Shown in pieces: positions 54,378 to 63,348 of a stretch of 64,000 nucleotides of DNA. The stretch lies in the NCBI GenBank assembly GCA_947503005.1, contig CANNCA010000006.1, forward strand, positions 124,001 to 188,000. Reading direction: 5' to 3'. A program made the translations under genes and the position numbers. Under the pieces are notes generated by a model. That model did no database searches and was not told where the DNA came from. It saw only the letters and a program-made list of their open reading frames with translations. Origin of the DNA: an uncultured Flavobacteriaceae bacterium (GTDB lineage: Bacteria; Bacteroidota; Bacteroidia; Flavobacteriales; Flavobacteriaceae). Position 1 is the stretch's first letter. Each line of letters opens with the position of its first letter.

Positions 54378-56309
54378 ATGCTAAGTCATAAAAAAGGCTT
54401 GGTAGCTTTACTTTGGCTATGTACGACAATCGTATTCTCTCAAGAAATCGAAAAAGATACTGTTCAAAAAACGAAACGCATCACCTTTTCCACTATACCT
54501 AATGATAAACAAAAATCCCTTGAACCCTATTATAAGGCTTTAAAGGATGCAGATTATGGGACGCAACGCTTTTCTGTAATAGATCAATTGGCCGCTTACC
54601 ATATAGATCAAGCGAATACAGATTCTATATTATACTATGGAAATCTATATAGAAAAGAACTTGAACTTTGGGATTCACCAGACGATGCCAAAAAAATGTA
54701 CTACACAAAAGCCTACTACATTTTAGGCGTAGGCAACAGATATAATGGGTTACTCGATAACAGCATTAAATGGCATATCAGTGGCATTACCAGTGGGGAA
54801 GAGGGAAATAGTTCAGAAGGAGTTTATCAAAACAAGATAGGTTTGGCAAAAATCTATATCTTAAAAGAAGAGCACGATAAAGCCATTTTAGTATTAGAAG
54901 AAGGCTTATCGGCTTATGAAGACGAGTTGCCAACGATTACGAATGATGCTCTTATTTGTTTAGGCGATGCCAATTTTAACCTAGAAGAATACGTTGAGGC
55001 TAAATCCAACTATGAAAAAGCCTTTGAAGGAGCCAAAAAATTCGGAGACCTTACACAAGAACTAGAAATCAATCTCAAACTTGGGCAATTGGCCGAAACT
55101 GAAGGCGATTATGACCTAGCGTTCAATTTTTACAACGAGACCAAGGAGAAGGGGCTTGATTCGGGTATTACTGTATTTTATTTTGAAGGAACCATACGTA
55201 TAGCTCACCTTTTCTACAAAGAGAAAAATTATGAAGCTGCTACTGCGGCCCTTTCGATAGCCTATGTGAATGCCATTGAACGTGAAAATCTAAACTATCA
55301 AAAAGAGGTTTTAGATACCCAGAGAAAAACTTTTGCAGCTACTGGGGATTATCAGAATGCATACGCCGTAATGACACAATTAGATGGTGTAACAGAACAG
55401 ATTCGTGCCCAACAGCAATTACGTATTAACAAAGAGCTTGAAATTGAGTACGAAACCTTGCAAAAAGAAAAAGCGATTACATCATTGCAAGAGGATCAAA
55501 TATTAAAAGTCGCAGAATTAGATCGGCAAAAAACGATAAGAAATGCCTTTTTAATCGGTTTCCTTATAATTCTTATTCCAGTTTTAGCACTGTTATATGT
55601 TTATTATCAAAAAATACAAACGCAAAGCGAGTTAACAAAAAAGCAAGGGGAAATAAACGAACAAAAGGTAACGGCCCTAAAGCAAGAACAAGAACTTAAT
55701 CTGATAAAGGCCTCCATAGAAGGTCAAGACGAAGAACGAAGGCGAATCGCACAAGAATTGCATGATAGTATAGGCGGAAACCTTGCCGGCATCAAACTAC
55801 AACTTTCAAGCTTGACCAAAGGAGCTAAAAAGTACGAAACAATTAGTAGTCAAATCGATGAGACCTATCAACTGGTTCGTGACATATCACACACCTTGAT
55901 TCCAAAGAAATTCAAGCAAAATGCCTTTACGGAATTGATTGGAGAGTATGCTAAATCGATTTCAAGCACAGGCGATTTGCGAGTAGGTTTTCATCCCCAT
56001 CCTGAAAAGGCAATTAACGGACTGCTTGAGAACGTACAGATGGAACTATTCAAAATTATTCAAGAATTAATGACCAATACGCTCAAACATGCCAAAGCGA
56101 GCAAGGTGGATATTCATTTAAGCCTCATTGAAGATGAGCTTTCACTACTTTTTGAAGATGATGGAATAGGTTTTATTATAACTGAAGTTTCAGATGGAAT
56201 AGGCTTTGAGAGTATAAAAAACCGAGTCGACGAACTATCAGGAACCTTAAATATTGATTCCGCTGAAAATCGAGGTACCGTAATATCCATAACAATACCG
56301 AACACTTAA
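54378..56309 (+). CDS. TPR sensor histidine kinase (NarL-type, HisKA_3)
   Basis: A 643-residue sensor kinase. An N-terminal signal (MLSHKKGLVALLWLCTTIVFSQ) leads to a periplasmic region with several TPR-like helices (about residues 60-370). A coiled segment and a single membrane helix (about 385-410) follow. The cytoplasmic part has HisKA_3 with RRIAQELHDSIGG (H462) and a HATPase_c with NTLKHAKASKV and LFEDDGIGF. I chose the ATG at 54378; a TTG at 54345 is the alternative. The response regulator follows 9 nt later. The stimulus is unknown. Confidence 0.92.
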   Translation: MLSHKKGLVALLWLCTTIVFSQEIEKDTVQKTKRITFSTIPNDKQKSLEPYYKALKDADYGTQRFSVIDQLAAYHIDQANTDSILYYGNLYRKELELWDSPDDAKKMYYTKAYYILGVGNRYNGLLDNSIKWHISGITSGEEGNSSEGVYQNKIGLAKIYILKEEHDKAILVLEEGLSAYEDELPTITNDALICLGDANFNLEEYVEAKSNYEKAFEGAKKFGDLTQELEINLKLGQLAETEGDYDLAFNFYNETKEKGLDSGITVFYFEGTIRIAHLFYKEKNYEAATAALSIAYVNAIERENLNYQKEVLDTQRKTFAATGDYQNAYAVMTQLDGVTEQIRAQQQLRINKELEIEYETLQKEKAITSLQEDQILKVAELDRQKTIRNAFLIGFLIILIPVLALLYVYYQKIQTQSELTKKQGEINEQKVTALKQEQELNLIKASIEGQDEERRRIAQELHDSIGGNLAGIKLQLSSLTKGAKKYETISSQIDETYQLVRDISHTLIPKKFKQNAFTELIGEYAKSISSTGDLRVGFHPHPEKAINGLLENVQMELFKIIQELMTNTLKHAKASKVDIHLSLIEDELSLLFEDDGIGFIITEVSDGIGFESIKNRVDELSGTLNIDSAENRGTVISITIPNT

Positions 56310-56318
56310 AACAAAAAA

Positions 56319-56963
56319 ATGAACTATAATCTAATTATCGCTGACGACCACAAAATGTTTATTGATGGACTAATGAGTATTCTTAAGGATGCTCCCGAGT
56401 TTACAGTGACTACTACTGCAAAAAATGGTGCTCAGGTCGTCAAGTATTTAGATATCAATGGCGTAGATGATCTACATCTTTTGATTACTGATTTGACGAT
56501 GCCCGAAATGGACGGAATAGAACTCAACAAAATCGTAAAAGAAAAATATCCAAAATTGAAGACCCTTGTGGTGAGCATGCACATTGACGGTAGTATGATC
56601 GATAAACTTATCAGAAACAATGTGGATGGCTATGTGCCAAAAAATGCTGAAAAGGAGGAACTATTAGAAGCGATACGAACCATTGTCAAAGGTGAAAAAT
56701 ATTTTTCCAACGAAATCAAGCGGGCGTATACCGATGCAATGTTCGAGCAAAAAAAGCAAGAAGAAGTATCGTTAACCGATCGTGAAAAAGAGGTTTTAAA
56801 ATTAATTGCGGAAGAAAATACCACTCAAGAAATTGCGGATATCCTCTTTTTGAGTAAACATACCATAGAAAGTTATCGTAAAAACTTGATTTCGAAATTA
56901 CAAGTCAAAAATTTAGCGGGACTCACCAAACATGCCATAAAAATGGGCCTTTTAGATGAATAA
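56319..56963 (+). CDS. LuxR/NarL-type response regulator
   Basis: A 214-residue response regulator. The receiver domain has IADDHKMFIDGL and the phospho-acceptor D58 in LLITDLTMPEMDG, with VVSMH and the Lys of YVPKNAEKEEL. The C-terminal LuxR helix-turn-helix has LTDREKEVLKLIAEENTTQEIADILFLSKHTIESYRKNLISKL. It is cotranscribed with the kinase at 54378 and is its evident partner. Targets are not shown. Confidence 0.95.
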   Translation: MNYNLIIADDHKMFIDGLMSILKDAPEFTVTTTAKNGAQVVKYLDINGVDDLHLLITDLTMPEMDGIELNKIVKEKYPKLKTLVVSMHIDGSMIDKLIRNNVDGYVPKNAEKEELLEAIRTIVKGEKYFSNEIKRAYTDAMFEQKKQEEVSLTDREKEVLKLIAEENTTQEIADILFLSKHTIESYRKNLISKLQVKNLAGLTKHAIKMGLLDE

Positions 56964-57061
56964 CCCCTGAAAACAGGGTGCACATTTTCACCAATTCAGG
57001 CGTACTAGCTCCCTTGTCATTATTTCATCTTTGTAGTGTAAACAAATCAACACCTACAACT

Positions 57062-57466
57062 ATGAAATTAAAAGTCCTTTTATTCGCAACAGCAGTATTT
57101 TTCATTTCTTGTTCTAATGACAAAAAGACTGCCGAGGTTTCTAGACAGGTTTCCGCTTTAAGATCCGATATGTTGATGCAAAGTGTGGTCAATCAACCTT
57201 TTGCGAGACCCAGTTCAAATGACCTTGTTTCATTGACCATTTCAGGCCCATCTCTTCTTAAGGCCACCGCAACATTTAAAGTGGTCAATGAAAAGGGAGA
57301 AGAAATTCACTGCGAGACATTTCCGTCAAAAGACCTTATTCAAGCCGATTATAGAACTGCGAATTCCGTTCTACAGGAGGCACACCTTCGCGATGTGGTC
57401 AAAGGTTTTTTTGTGGAGGACCAAATAACCCTTGTGAAACAGAAAGGGTCCTACGCTGGTTTGTAG
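57062..57466 (+). CDS. small lipoprotein, function unknown
   Basis: A 134-residue predicted lipoprotein; the ATG at 57062 gives the signal MKLKVLLFATAVFFISC (Cys 17). The mature part is mixed, with a late Cys in IHCETFPSKDL. No family is recognised. A CATCTTTG sequence about 30 nt upstream is one base from the -7 box. It lies downstream of the two-component pair but has its own leader. Confidence 0.7.
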   Translation: MKLKVLLFATAVFFISCSNDKKTAEVSRQVSALRSDMLMQSVVNQPFARPSSNDLVSLTISGPSLLKATATFKVVNEKGEEIHCETFPSKDLIQADYRTANSVLQEAHLRDVVKGFFVEDQITLVKQKGSYAGL

Positions 57467-57529
57467 CAATAATCTTCATTTCTTTTAGTTATATAAATTC
57501 AAAACCTCCAACTTTTAAAAGCGCTGATA

Positions 57530-58135
57530 ATGATTATATTCGGTAGTGGTTCGGCCCACATAAAAACAGCACCCGTCAGAAATGTTACTTGTGACAATTG
57601 CAATAATCAAAACACCATTTCCTTTAGCATATTCAGAAAACACGCCCATATTTTTTGGATTCCCGTTTTTCCGATGAACAAAACAGGCGCCTCACAATGC
57701 AGTCATTGTCAGCAAGTACTGAAACCGAAGCAGATGCCAGAACGGCTGAAAATGGAATATCAAAACTTCAAAAGCGATGCAAAAGGACCTATTTGGCAAT
57801 TTGCTGGTTTGTTTTTAATAGTGTGCTTGATTGGGTTTGCCGGTTACTCTGGTAGTAAAGACAAAAAGAACACTGAACAGTATCTGTCAGAACCCGCAAT
57901 CGGTGATATTTATGAATATCGTATTGAAACGGGAAGCTATTCCACAATGAAAGTAATGCAGGTAACTCAAGATAGCTTGTATATGTCATTCAACGACTAT
58001 GAAATCTCCAAATCATCACGTATCTACAAAATCGATAAGGAAGAGAACTATCCTGATGAAGTATATGGCGTTTCTCGACAAGACTTACTAGGTATGAAAG
58101 CTGATGGAGATATTCTGGATATTAATCGCGATTAA
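57530..58135 (+). CDS. zinc-ribbon membrane protein
   Basis: A 201-residue protein. The N-terminus has a zinc ribbon (C21-x2-C24 and C57-x2-C60) with IFRKHAHIFWIPVFPMNK between the knuckles, a pattern of zinc-ribbon-15-like proteins. A charged linker leads to one membrane helix (about 92-110). The C-terminal soluble domain (about 125-201) starts with GDIYEYRIETGSYSTMKVMQVTQDSLYMSFNDYEIS. Function is unknown. A terminator follows. Confidence 0.82.
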   Translation: MIIFGSGSAHIKTAPVRNVTCDNCNNQNTISFSIFRKHAHIFWIPVFPMNKTGASQCSHCQQVLKPKQMPERLKMEYQNFKSDAKGPIWQFAGLFLIVCLIGFAGYSGSKDKKNTEQYLSEPAIGDIYEYRIETGSYSTMKVMQVTQDSLYMSFNDYEISKSSRIYKIDKEENYPDEVYGVSRQDLLGMKADGDILDINRD

Positions 58136-58160
58136 CGAAACCTCGAAACTTTATAAACAA

Positions 58161-58187
58161 AAAACCACATCCTTCTGATGTGGTTTT
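58161..58187. terminator. terminator, possibly shared with a decayed tRNA copy
   Basis: AAAACCACATC / GATGTGGTTTT with a 5-nt loop, 25 nt after the zinc-ribbon gene. It resembles the tRNA terminator at 58323-58350 and is followed by the same 18-bp tRNA end, so it may have come with a duplicated tRNA. Confidence 0.8.
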
Positions 58188-58194
58188 CTCATTC

Positions 58195-58235
58195 AGTGAC
58201 CGCGGAGGGATTGCATATCCCAAATGAGCTCCCCT
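58195..58235 (-). pseudogene. remnant of a duplicated tRNA-Arg 3' end
   Basis: On the minus strand this ends in the same 18 nt as the tRNA-Arg gene at 58361-58434, including part of the acceptor stem and T arm. A T-arm-like hairpin precedes it (TGGGATATGCAATCCC). Similarity to the tRNA fades further 5', so it is a decayed fragment and not a functional tRNA. Confidence 0.55.
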
Positions 58236-58322
58236 TTGCAAATAGAAAACCACGGGCTATTGCCCTAATTCTTTGCTTTTACCGAAATTTTGAAGCTATA
58301 GCTTTAATTTCTCCAAAAACAA

Positions 58323-58350
58323 AGAACCACACCAAAAAAGGCGTGGTTCT
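58323..58350 (-). terminator. terminator of tRNA-Arg
   Basis: On the minus strand, AGAACCACGCC / GGTGTGGTTCT with a 6-nt loop and a TTTGTTTTT tail, 10 nt after the tRNA 3' end. Confidence 0.8.
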
Positions 58351-58360
58351 CTGCTTGTAG

Positions 58361-58434
58361 TGACCGCGGAGGGATTCAAACCCCCAACCCTCAGAGCCGA
58401 AATCTGATGCGCTATTCAGTTGCGCCACGCGGCC
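58361..58434 (-). tRNA. tRNA-Arg, anticodon TCG
   Basis: A 74-nt tRNA on the minus strand. The acceptor stem GGCCGCG pairs with CGCGGTC (one G:T) with discriminator A. The D stem is GCGC/GCGC, the anticodon stem TCAGA/TCTGA with loop TTTCGGC, and anticodon TCG reads CGA-type arginine codons. The T arm is GGGGG-TTTGAAT-CCCTC with one wobble pair. No CCA is encoded. It lies 6 nt upstream of a DksA-like gene stop on the same strand. Confidence 0.93.
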
Positions 58435-58440
58435 GATTCT

Positions 58441-58686
58441 TTAGCGAGGGCAATTTACACAAAAAGAACTTTCCGGTGCTAATAAAATACGTTCAATTCG
58501 TATCTCATTTTTACATTTTGAGCAAACACCAAAATCTTTGGTTTCGAGCTTGTCCAAATTTAATTTTAGAGCCGTCAAACGTTCTTTGGCCTTTCGTAAA
58601 GCTGCGTCAAGAACACTTTTATTATTGATGGCGTCCATTCTTGAAATTCGTCCAATTGCATTGTCGGGTGAAATGGGATGAGCCAT
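58441..58686 (-). CDS. TraR/DksA-family zinc-finger protein
   Basis: An 81-residue protein with the C4 zinc finger of the DksA/TraR family: C55, C58, C76 and C79 in CSKC and CVNC. A helical region with AALRKAKERLTALKLNLDKLET lies before it, as a short coiled coil. It is shorter than true DksA (~150 aa), so the mode of action on RNA polymerase is uncertain. It reads towards tRNA-Arg, which is just downstream on the same strand. Confidence 0.85.
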   Translation of the reverse strand: MAHPISPDNAIGRISRMDAINNKSVLDAALRKAKERLTALKLNLDKLETKDFGVCSKCKNEIRIERILLAPESSFCVNCPR

Positions 58687-58781
58687 ATCTTCATATCTTA
58701 AAACACTCTTTTCGGTCTTGAGTATTTACTGTTCTAAAAGCGTTCGAATTTTTTCGACGTCCATCGGTTACTTGATTGGGG

Positions 58782-59231
58782 CTAGACTAATTTGGCTTTG
58801 ACTATGGTAGAAATAGTCTTTCCATCTGCTTGGCCCGCCAGTTGTTTGGAAACCATACCCATAACCTTACCCATATCTTTCATGCCCACAGCTCCTGTAG
58901 TTTCGATTACCTGAATCACAACTTTTTCAATTTCCTCCGCTGACAGTTGCTCTGGTAAAAATTGTTCGATTACTGCTATCTGGGCCAATTCGGGATCGGC
59001 TAAATCTTGTCTACCTTGTTGGATAAAAATGGCTGCACTGTCTTTGCGCTGCTTCACTAATTTTTGCACCAATTTCACTTCGTTCTCCTCACTCATTTCA
59101 CCTGTAGAACCTGTCTCTGTTTGTGCTAGTAACAAAGCTGATTTAATAGCTCTCAGTGACTCCAAAGCAACTTTATCCTTCGATTTCATGGCCGCTTTCA
59201 TTTGTTCCATTACTTGTTGTTGTAATCCCAT
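58782..59231 (-). CDS. GatB/YqeY-domain protein
   Basis: A 149-residue protein of the YqeY family, which shares the tail domain of the GatB amidotransferase subunit. Typical segments are MKAAMKSKDKVALESLRAIKSAL, LVQKLVKQRKDSAAIF and MGMVSKQLAGQADGKTISTIVKAKL. The function is unclear, with a suggested role in tRNA-dependent amidation. It lies downstream of ftsZ beyond a terminator, a common arrangement in Flavobacteriia. Confidence 0.93.
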   Translation of the reverse strand: MGLQQQVMEQMKAAMKSKDKVALESLRAIKSALLLAQTETGSTGEMSEENEVKLVQKLVKQRKDSAAIFIQQGRQDLADPELAQIAVIEQFLPEQLSAEEIEKVVIQVIETTGAVGMKDMGKVMGMVSKQLAGQADGKTISTIVKAKLV

Positions 59232-59267
59232 TTTGTATTGATTTTAAGGAGAGTGAAGATAAAAAAT

Positions 59268-59298
59268 AAACCCGAAAACAGCTTCTGTTTTCGGGTTT
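59268..59298 (-). terminator. terminator of ftsZ
   Basis: AAACCCGAAAACAG / CTGTTTTCGGGTTT, 14 bp with a 3-nt loop, followed on the minus strand by TTTATTTTTTATC. It lies 22 nt past the ftsZ stop. Confidence 0.9.
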
Positions 59299-59320
59299 AA
59301 CTTGGTAATCAAACTTTGAG

Positions 59321-61237
59321 TTAGTCTACATTATCATGTAGAAAAGAATTGTTAGACCTTAGTTGAATCTCGTCATTGCTATCTTCGCTCAAGGAGGTTC
59401 TAGAGGCCTTGTTTTCACTTGATGTCTCCGTTAAATCAACACCTTGCCTTTTGTAGGCAGGTTCTTTTTCAATTTCATCAATATTACTTAAACTATTCTG
59501 AAACTTGTAATTGAAGTCTTTCAATTTTCTTCTTCGTTCGTCCGCTCTTTCCTTTAAAAGTTCTTCTAATGGTGTTTCCATCGGATCGATTTCCGCCTCG
59601 TCATTGACGCTTTCCACTTCATCGGTCGGAATCGTTTTTCTTTCGAATACCAATTCATCTTCTATGATCTTAGGTTCGAATTCTTCCGCCTTTGATTTGG
59701 CCCCGGTCAATTGATTCTCCAATTCCATATAATCATCAAGGCTGTATCGGGTTTCACCATCCTTGTTATATTCTAACACCGGAATGACTTCGATATGATC
59801 TTTCACGTCCATTTCTTGGACTTCTTCATCCAAATCAAAAGTGATTACATTTTCTTCTTCCTCACTGTCGGTCACTAAAGGAAGGTCAAAGCTCATCGCG
59901 AATTGATCTTCTTCTATTTCCTTTGTAGAAACCACTTCTGGATCAACAACCTCAATTGCATTTAAAGTATCGCTTGAATCGATAATTATGAAATCATCTT
60001 CAGAAACATTCTCCGCTATAACCTCCTCATAAAAAACATTGAAATTCTTGATATAATTAGTCGTGGGAATTAAATCAAGATCATCAAATTCATCAGTTAA
60101 GGTATGTTTAAGAACCGGTTCTTCAACTTCCTCATCCTCTTCTACCAATTGGTGTACAACGTTTTTGGGTGTTAGATCTTGAATGGCGCGCTGCTCATCA
60201 TTGAGCGTGTGTATAATTTTTTTTGCCTCACTATTTACAATATCGTCTTGTTGATCAATATTGAATCCTGTTGCGATGACAGTTACCGCAACTGCCTCTC
60301 CCAAATCTTCATCTTCTCCTACCCCCATGATTATATTTGCTCCGTGACCTGCCTCGTTCTGTATATGATCATTGATTTCCCCGATTTCATCGATGGTGAT
60401 TTCTTGAGAACCGGAAACTATGAGCAACAATACATTCTTCGCCCCGGTTATTTTATTATCGTTTAAAAGTGGTGAATCCAAAGCCTTCATAATCGCTTCC
60501 CCTGCACGGGAAGACCCAGAAGCTATTGAAGAGCCCATAATGGCCGTTCCACTGTTTGAAAGCACTGTTTTTGCATCGCGAAGGTCAATATTTTGAGTAT
60601 AGTGATGTGTTATCACCTCTGCTATACCACGGGCAGCTGTTGCTAAAACCTCATCGGCTTTGGAAAAACCGGCTTTGAAGCCCAAGTTTCCATAAACCTC
60701 CCTCAGTTTATTATTGTTGATGACAATTAATGAGTCGACATTGGAACGCAACTTTTCGATACCCAATTGTGCCTGCTTGCATCGCATTTTTCCTTCAAAT
60801 TCAAAAGGCATGGTAACAATACCCACAGTTAGAATATCCATTTCTTTGGCCAGTTTCGCGATGACCGGAGCAGCACCAGTACCGGTTCCACCACCCATTC
60901 CAGCAGTAATAAAGACCATTTTCGTAGTGGTATCGAGCATACTCTTGATATCTTCCATACTCTCGATCGCTGCTTGTTCACCTACCTCAGGATTCGCACC
61001 AGCACCTAATCCTTCAGTCAAAGAAACCCCAAGTTGTATTTTATTAGGTACAGAACTATTCGTGAGTGCCTGTGAATCAGTATTCAAGATGACAAAATCT
61101 ACTCCATTGATGCCTGCCTGAAACATATGGTTAATGGCATTGCTACCACCACCACCTACTCCGATAACCTTTATGACGTTGCTTTGATTTTTTGGTAAAT
61201 CAAAAGCGATTCCTTCAAATTCCGTGTTGTTGCTCAT
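59321..61237 (-). CDS. ftsZ: cell division protein FtsZ with long C-terminal extension
   Basis: FtsZ is the tubulin-like GTPase that forms the division ring. The GTPase core (about residues 20-330) has VIGVGGGGSNAINHM and the GTP loop GGGTGTG (115-121). The remaining ~300 residues form a long, acidic, probably unstructured linker. It ends in the conserved tail SNNSFLHDNVD, where partner proteins would bind. Such long tails are usual in Flavobacteriia. It lies downstream of ftsA in the murC-ftsQ-ftsA-ftsZ order and is followed by a terminator. Confidence 0.97.
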   Translation of the reverse strand: MSNNTEFEGIAFDLPKNQSNVIKVIGVGGGGSNAINHMFQAGINGVDFVILNTDSQALTNSSVPNKIQLGVSLTEGLGAGANPEVGEQAAIESMEDIKSMLDTTTKMVFITAGMGGGTGTGAAPVIAKLAKEMDILTVGIVTMPFEFEGKMRCKQAQLGIEKLRSNVDSLIVINNNKLREVYGNLGFKAGFSKADEVLATAARGIAEVITHHYTQNIDLRDAKTVLSNSGTAIMGSSIASGSSRAGEAIMKALDSPLLNDNKITGAKNVLLLIVSGSQEITIDEIGEINDHIQNEAGHGANIIMGVGEDEDLGEAVAVTVIATGFNIDQQDDIVNSEAKKIIHTLNDEQRAIQDLTPKNVVHQLVEEDEEVEEPVLKHTLTDEFDDLDLIPTTNYIKNFNVFYEEVIAENVSEDDFIIIDSSDTLNAIEVVDPEVVSTKEIEEDQFAMSFDLPLVTDSEEEENVITFDLDEEVQEMDVKDHIEVIPVLEYNKDGETRYSLDDYMELENQLTGAKSKAEEFEPKIIEDELVFERKTIPTDEVESVNDEAEIDPMETPLEELLKERADERRRKLKDFNYKFQNSLSNIDEIEKEPAYKRQGVDLTETSSENKASRTSLSEDSNDEIQLRSNNSFLHDNVD

Positions 61238-61285
61238 ACTTAATTTATTACTGGTTTATGATATTCTATTCTTTGATTGTATGCT

Positions 61286-62614
61286 TTACTCTGCATTGTC
61301 TAAAAAGTCCTTCAGCTTTTCGGACCATTTGTCGAAAACTGATTTGCGTTCTCTTTTTGCTACCAAATTCGCGGTTCTTTCTTCTTCATGGCCGGCCAAA
61401 ACTGGTTCAGACTCTAGCAATTCAGGCTCCATTTCATCGTCTTTGATTTTAGTTTCGTTACTTATAGCATTCATAAGCAATCCTACAGCCGTTGCGTATA
61501 ACGGACTGGCAACTTCGGCATCCGAATCACCTGCCAGGTGTTCATTCGGGTAACCGATTCTTGTATCCATTCCGGTAATGTATTCTACCAATTGTTTCAA
61601 ATGTTTCAATTGGCTTCCACCACCGGTCAAAACGATACCCGCTATAAGCTTTTTCTTTTGCTCTTCATGACCATAGTTCTTGATTTCGACATAAACCTGC
61701 TCGATTATCTCGACCACTCTGGCATGAATGATTTTAGAAAGATTTTTTAGCGTAATTTCCTTTGGCTCCCGCCCTCGGAGACCAGGAATGGAAACAATCT
61801 CATTATCCTTGTTTTCTCCTGGCCAGGCAGAACCGAATTTTATCTTTAATAATTCAGCTTGTTTTTCTATGATAGAACAACCTTCTTTGATGTCCTCCGT
61901 AATGACTCCACCTCCAAAAGGTATGACTGCAGTGTGACGAATGATTCCGTCTTTGAATATGGCCAAGTCTGTTGTACCTCCTCCTATATCAATTAAGGCA
62001 ACACCGGCTTCTTTCTCTTCTTGACTTAATACCGCATCAGATGAAGCTAGAGGTTCGAGAGTTATATTTCCTAAATCCAACCCTGCACTTTTAATGCAGC
62101 GTCCTACATTTTTTATGGAAGATACTTGACCTACTACAACATGAAAATTAGCTTCTAGACGACCCCCATACATACCGATGGGTTGTTTAATCTCAGCTTG
62201 ACCATCTACTTTATATTCTTGTGGCAAGACATGGATGATTTCCTCACCGGGAAGCATCACCAATTTGTACACTTGATTGCAAAGCTTGTCCAAATCATCT
62301 TCGTTGATTACCTCTTCAGAATCAACACGGGTAATGTAATCGCTGTGGTGTAGACTTCTGATATGTTGACCGGCAATACCAACAACTACCGATCCGATCT
62401 TCAAACCTGAATTGACCTCAGCTTCTTCAACAGCCTGTTGAATTGATTTAATGGTCTGGGTAATGTTATTCACCACCCCTCGATGAACTCCTAAACTTTT
62501 TGACTTACCTATACCTAAAACCTCAATCTTGCCATACTCGTTTTCCTTACCAATTATGGCCACAATTTTGGTTGTTCCTATGTCAAGACCTACTGAATAT
62601 TTACCCTGTTCCAT
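61286..62614 (-). CDS. ftsA: cell division protein FtsA
   Basis: FtsA is the actin-like membrane tether of FtsZ. The 442-residue protein has the ATPase fold motifs VGLDIGTTKIVAIIG, VALIDIGGGTTDLAIF and GIVLTGGGSQLKHL, and the 1C subdomain in between. The C-terminal SVFDKWSEKLKDFLDNAE is the amphipathic membrane-targeting helix. It starts 14 nt after ftsQ and is followed by ftsZ 48 nt later. Confidence 0.97.
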   Translation of the reverse strand: MEQGKYSVGLDIGTTKIVAIIGKENEYGKIEVLGIGKSKSLGVHRGVVNNITQTIKSIQQAVEEAEVNSGLKIGSVVVGIAGQHIRSLHHSDYITRVDSEEVINEDDLDKLCNQVYKLVMLPGEEIIHVLPQEYKVDGQAEIKQPIGMYGGRLEANFHVVVGQVSSIKNVGRCIKSAGLDLGNITLEPLASSDAVLSQEEKEAGVALIDIGGGTTDLAIFKDGIIRHTAVIPFGGGVITEDIKEGCSIIEKQAELLKIKFGSAWPGENKDNEIVSIPGLRGREPKEITLKNLSKIIHARVVEIIEQVYVEIKNYGHEEQKKKLIAGIVLTGGGSQLKHLKQLVEYITGMDTRIGYPNEHLAGDSDAEVASPLYATAVGLLMNAISNETKIKDDEMEPELLESEPVLAGHEEERTANLVAKRERKSVFDKWSEKLKDFLDNAE

Positions 62615-62628
62615 TTTGATGATCGATT

Positions 62629-63348
62629 TTAAATTTTAGTGCACACTACTTGATTGTTAAACTCCAAACTAACGACGTTGTATTCTTCTAAAGTTTTGTC
62701 TTTGTTCGCTTTGGCATAAAATGCCTTGAAATTATTAAACTTCTCATCAAGACCATCAACACCACCCAAATTCACTACAAACTGCTCCATTCTAAATTTT
62801 AACTGGTAATCATCTTCTGCCTCAACATGAATACCGACAACGTTCTTACGAAGAAATTCATCTTCGTTTATATACTTCAGAATCTCATAAACATCTTCTA
62901 AACTCTTACCCGTGATATTGCCCGTAATAATTGGCACACGCGCAGAATGGCTCATTGACAAAGGCATACGTTTACCCTCATCATCGAGATAAAACTTAGA
63001 ACTCCCCTCAATACGTCCGATTGGTTTGCGCTGCACAATCTTAGTTGCCAGTTTACCGTTGACGGTCAGATAAACTTGTGCGCTTTTCACCATTTTATTG
63101 GCTTCAATGACCTTCTCTATAGTATTCAAAACTAATTTTTCTTTGGGCACATTGTTGAGGTTGCCATAATTTTGTATTAACAATTTATTAACCATGCCTT
63201 CGGTAATGTAAAGGTTCTGATCCCCAACGAATTCGATCTCAATTTCGTTGATTTTTTTGGTGGCGCTCCTTTGATTTGAAAAAGCGTAAAGCCCTGTCAC
63301 CGTTATTAAAAGCGCTAGTACCTTGATATAATTCCAATTAACTTGCAT
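62629..63348 (-). CDS. ftsQ: cell division protein FtsQ
   Basis: A 239-residue bitopic inner-membrane divisome protein. A short cytoplasmic N-terminus leads to one membrane helix (about residues 9-24), then a POTRA-type domain (about 35-105, with IEIEFVGDQNLYITEGMVNKLLIQNYGN). A beta domain with AQVYLTVNGKLATKIVQRKPIGRI follows. I chose the ATG at 63348; a TTG at 63354 is the alternative. The start overlaps the end of murC by 11 nt, so translation is coupled. Confidence 0.92.
   Translation of the reverse strand: MQVNWNYIKVLALLITVTGLYAFSNQRSATKKINEIEIEFVGDQNLYITEGMVNKLLIQNYGNLNNVPKEKLVLNTIEKVIEANKMVKSAQVYLTVNGKLATKIVQRKPIGRIEGSSKFYLDDEGKRMPLSMSHSARVPIITGNITGKSLEDVYEILKYINEDEFLRKNVVGIHVEAEDDYQLKFRMEQFVVNLGGVDGLDEKFNNFKAFYAKANKDKTLEEYNVVSLEFNNQVVCTKI

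Noticed and set aside
56964-56981. Hairpin CCCTG-AAAA-CAGGG after the response regulator as a terminator
   Set aside because: Only a 5-bp stem and no T-run follow.
58726-58764. 12-residue ORF on the minus strand upstream of the DksA-like gene
   Set aside because: Too short to support; no evidence beyond an ATG and a stop.
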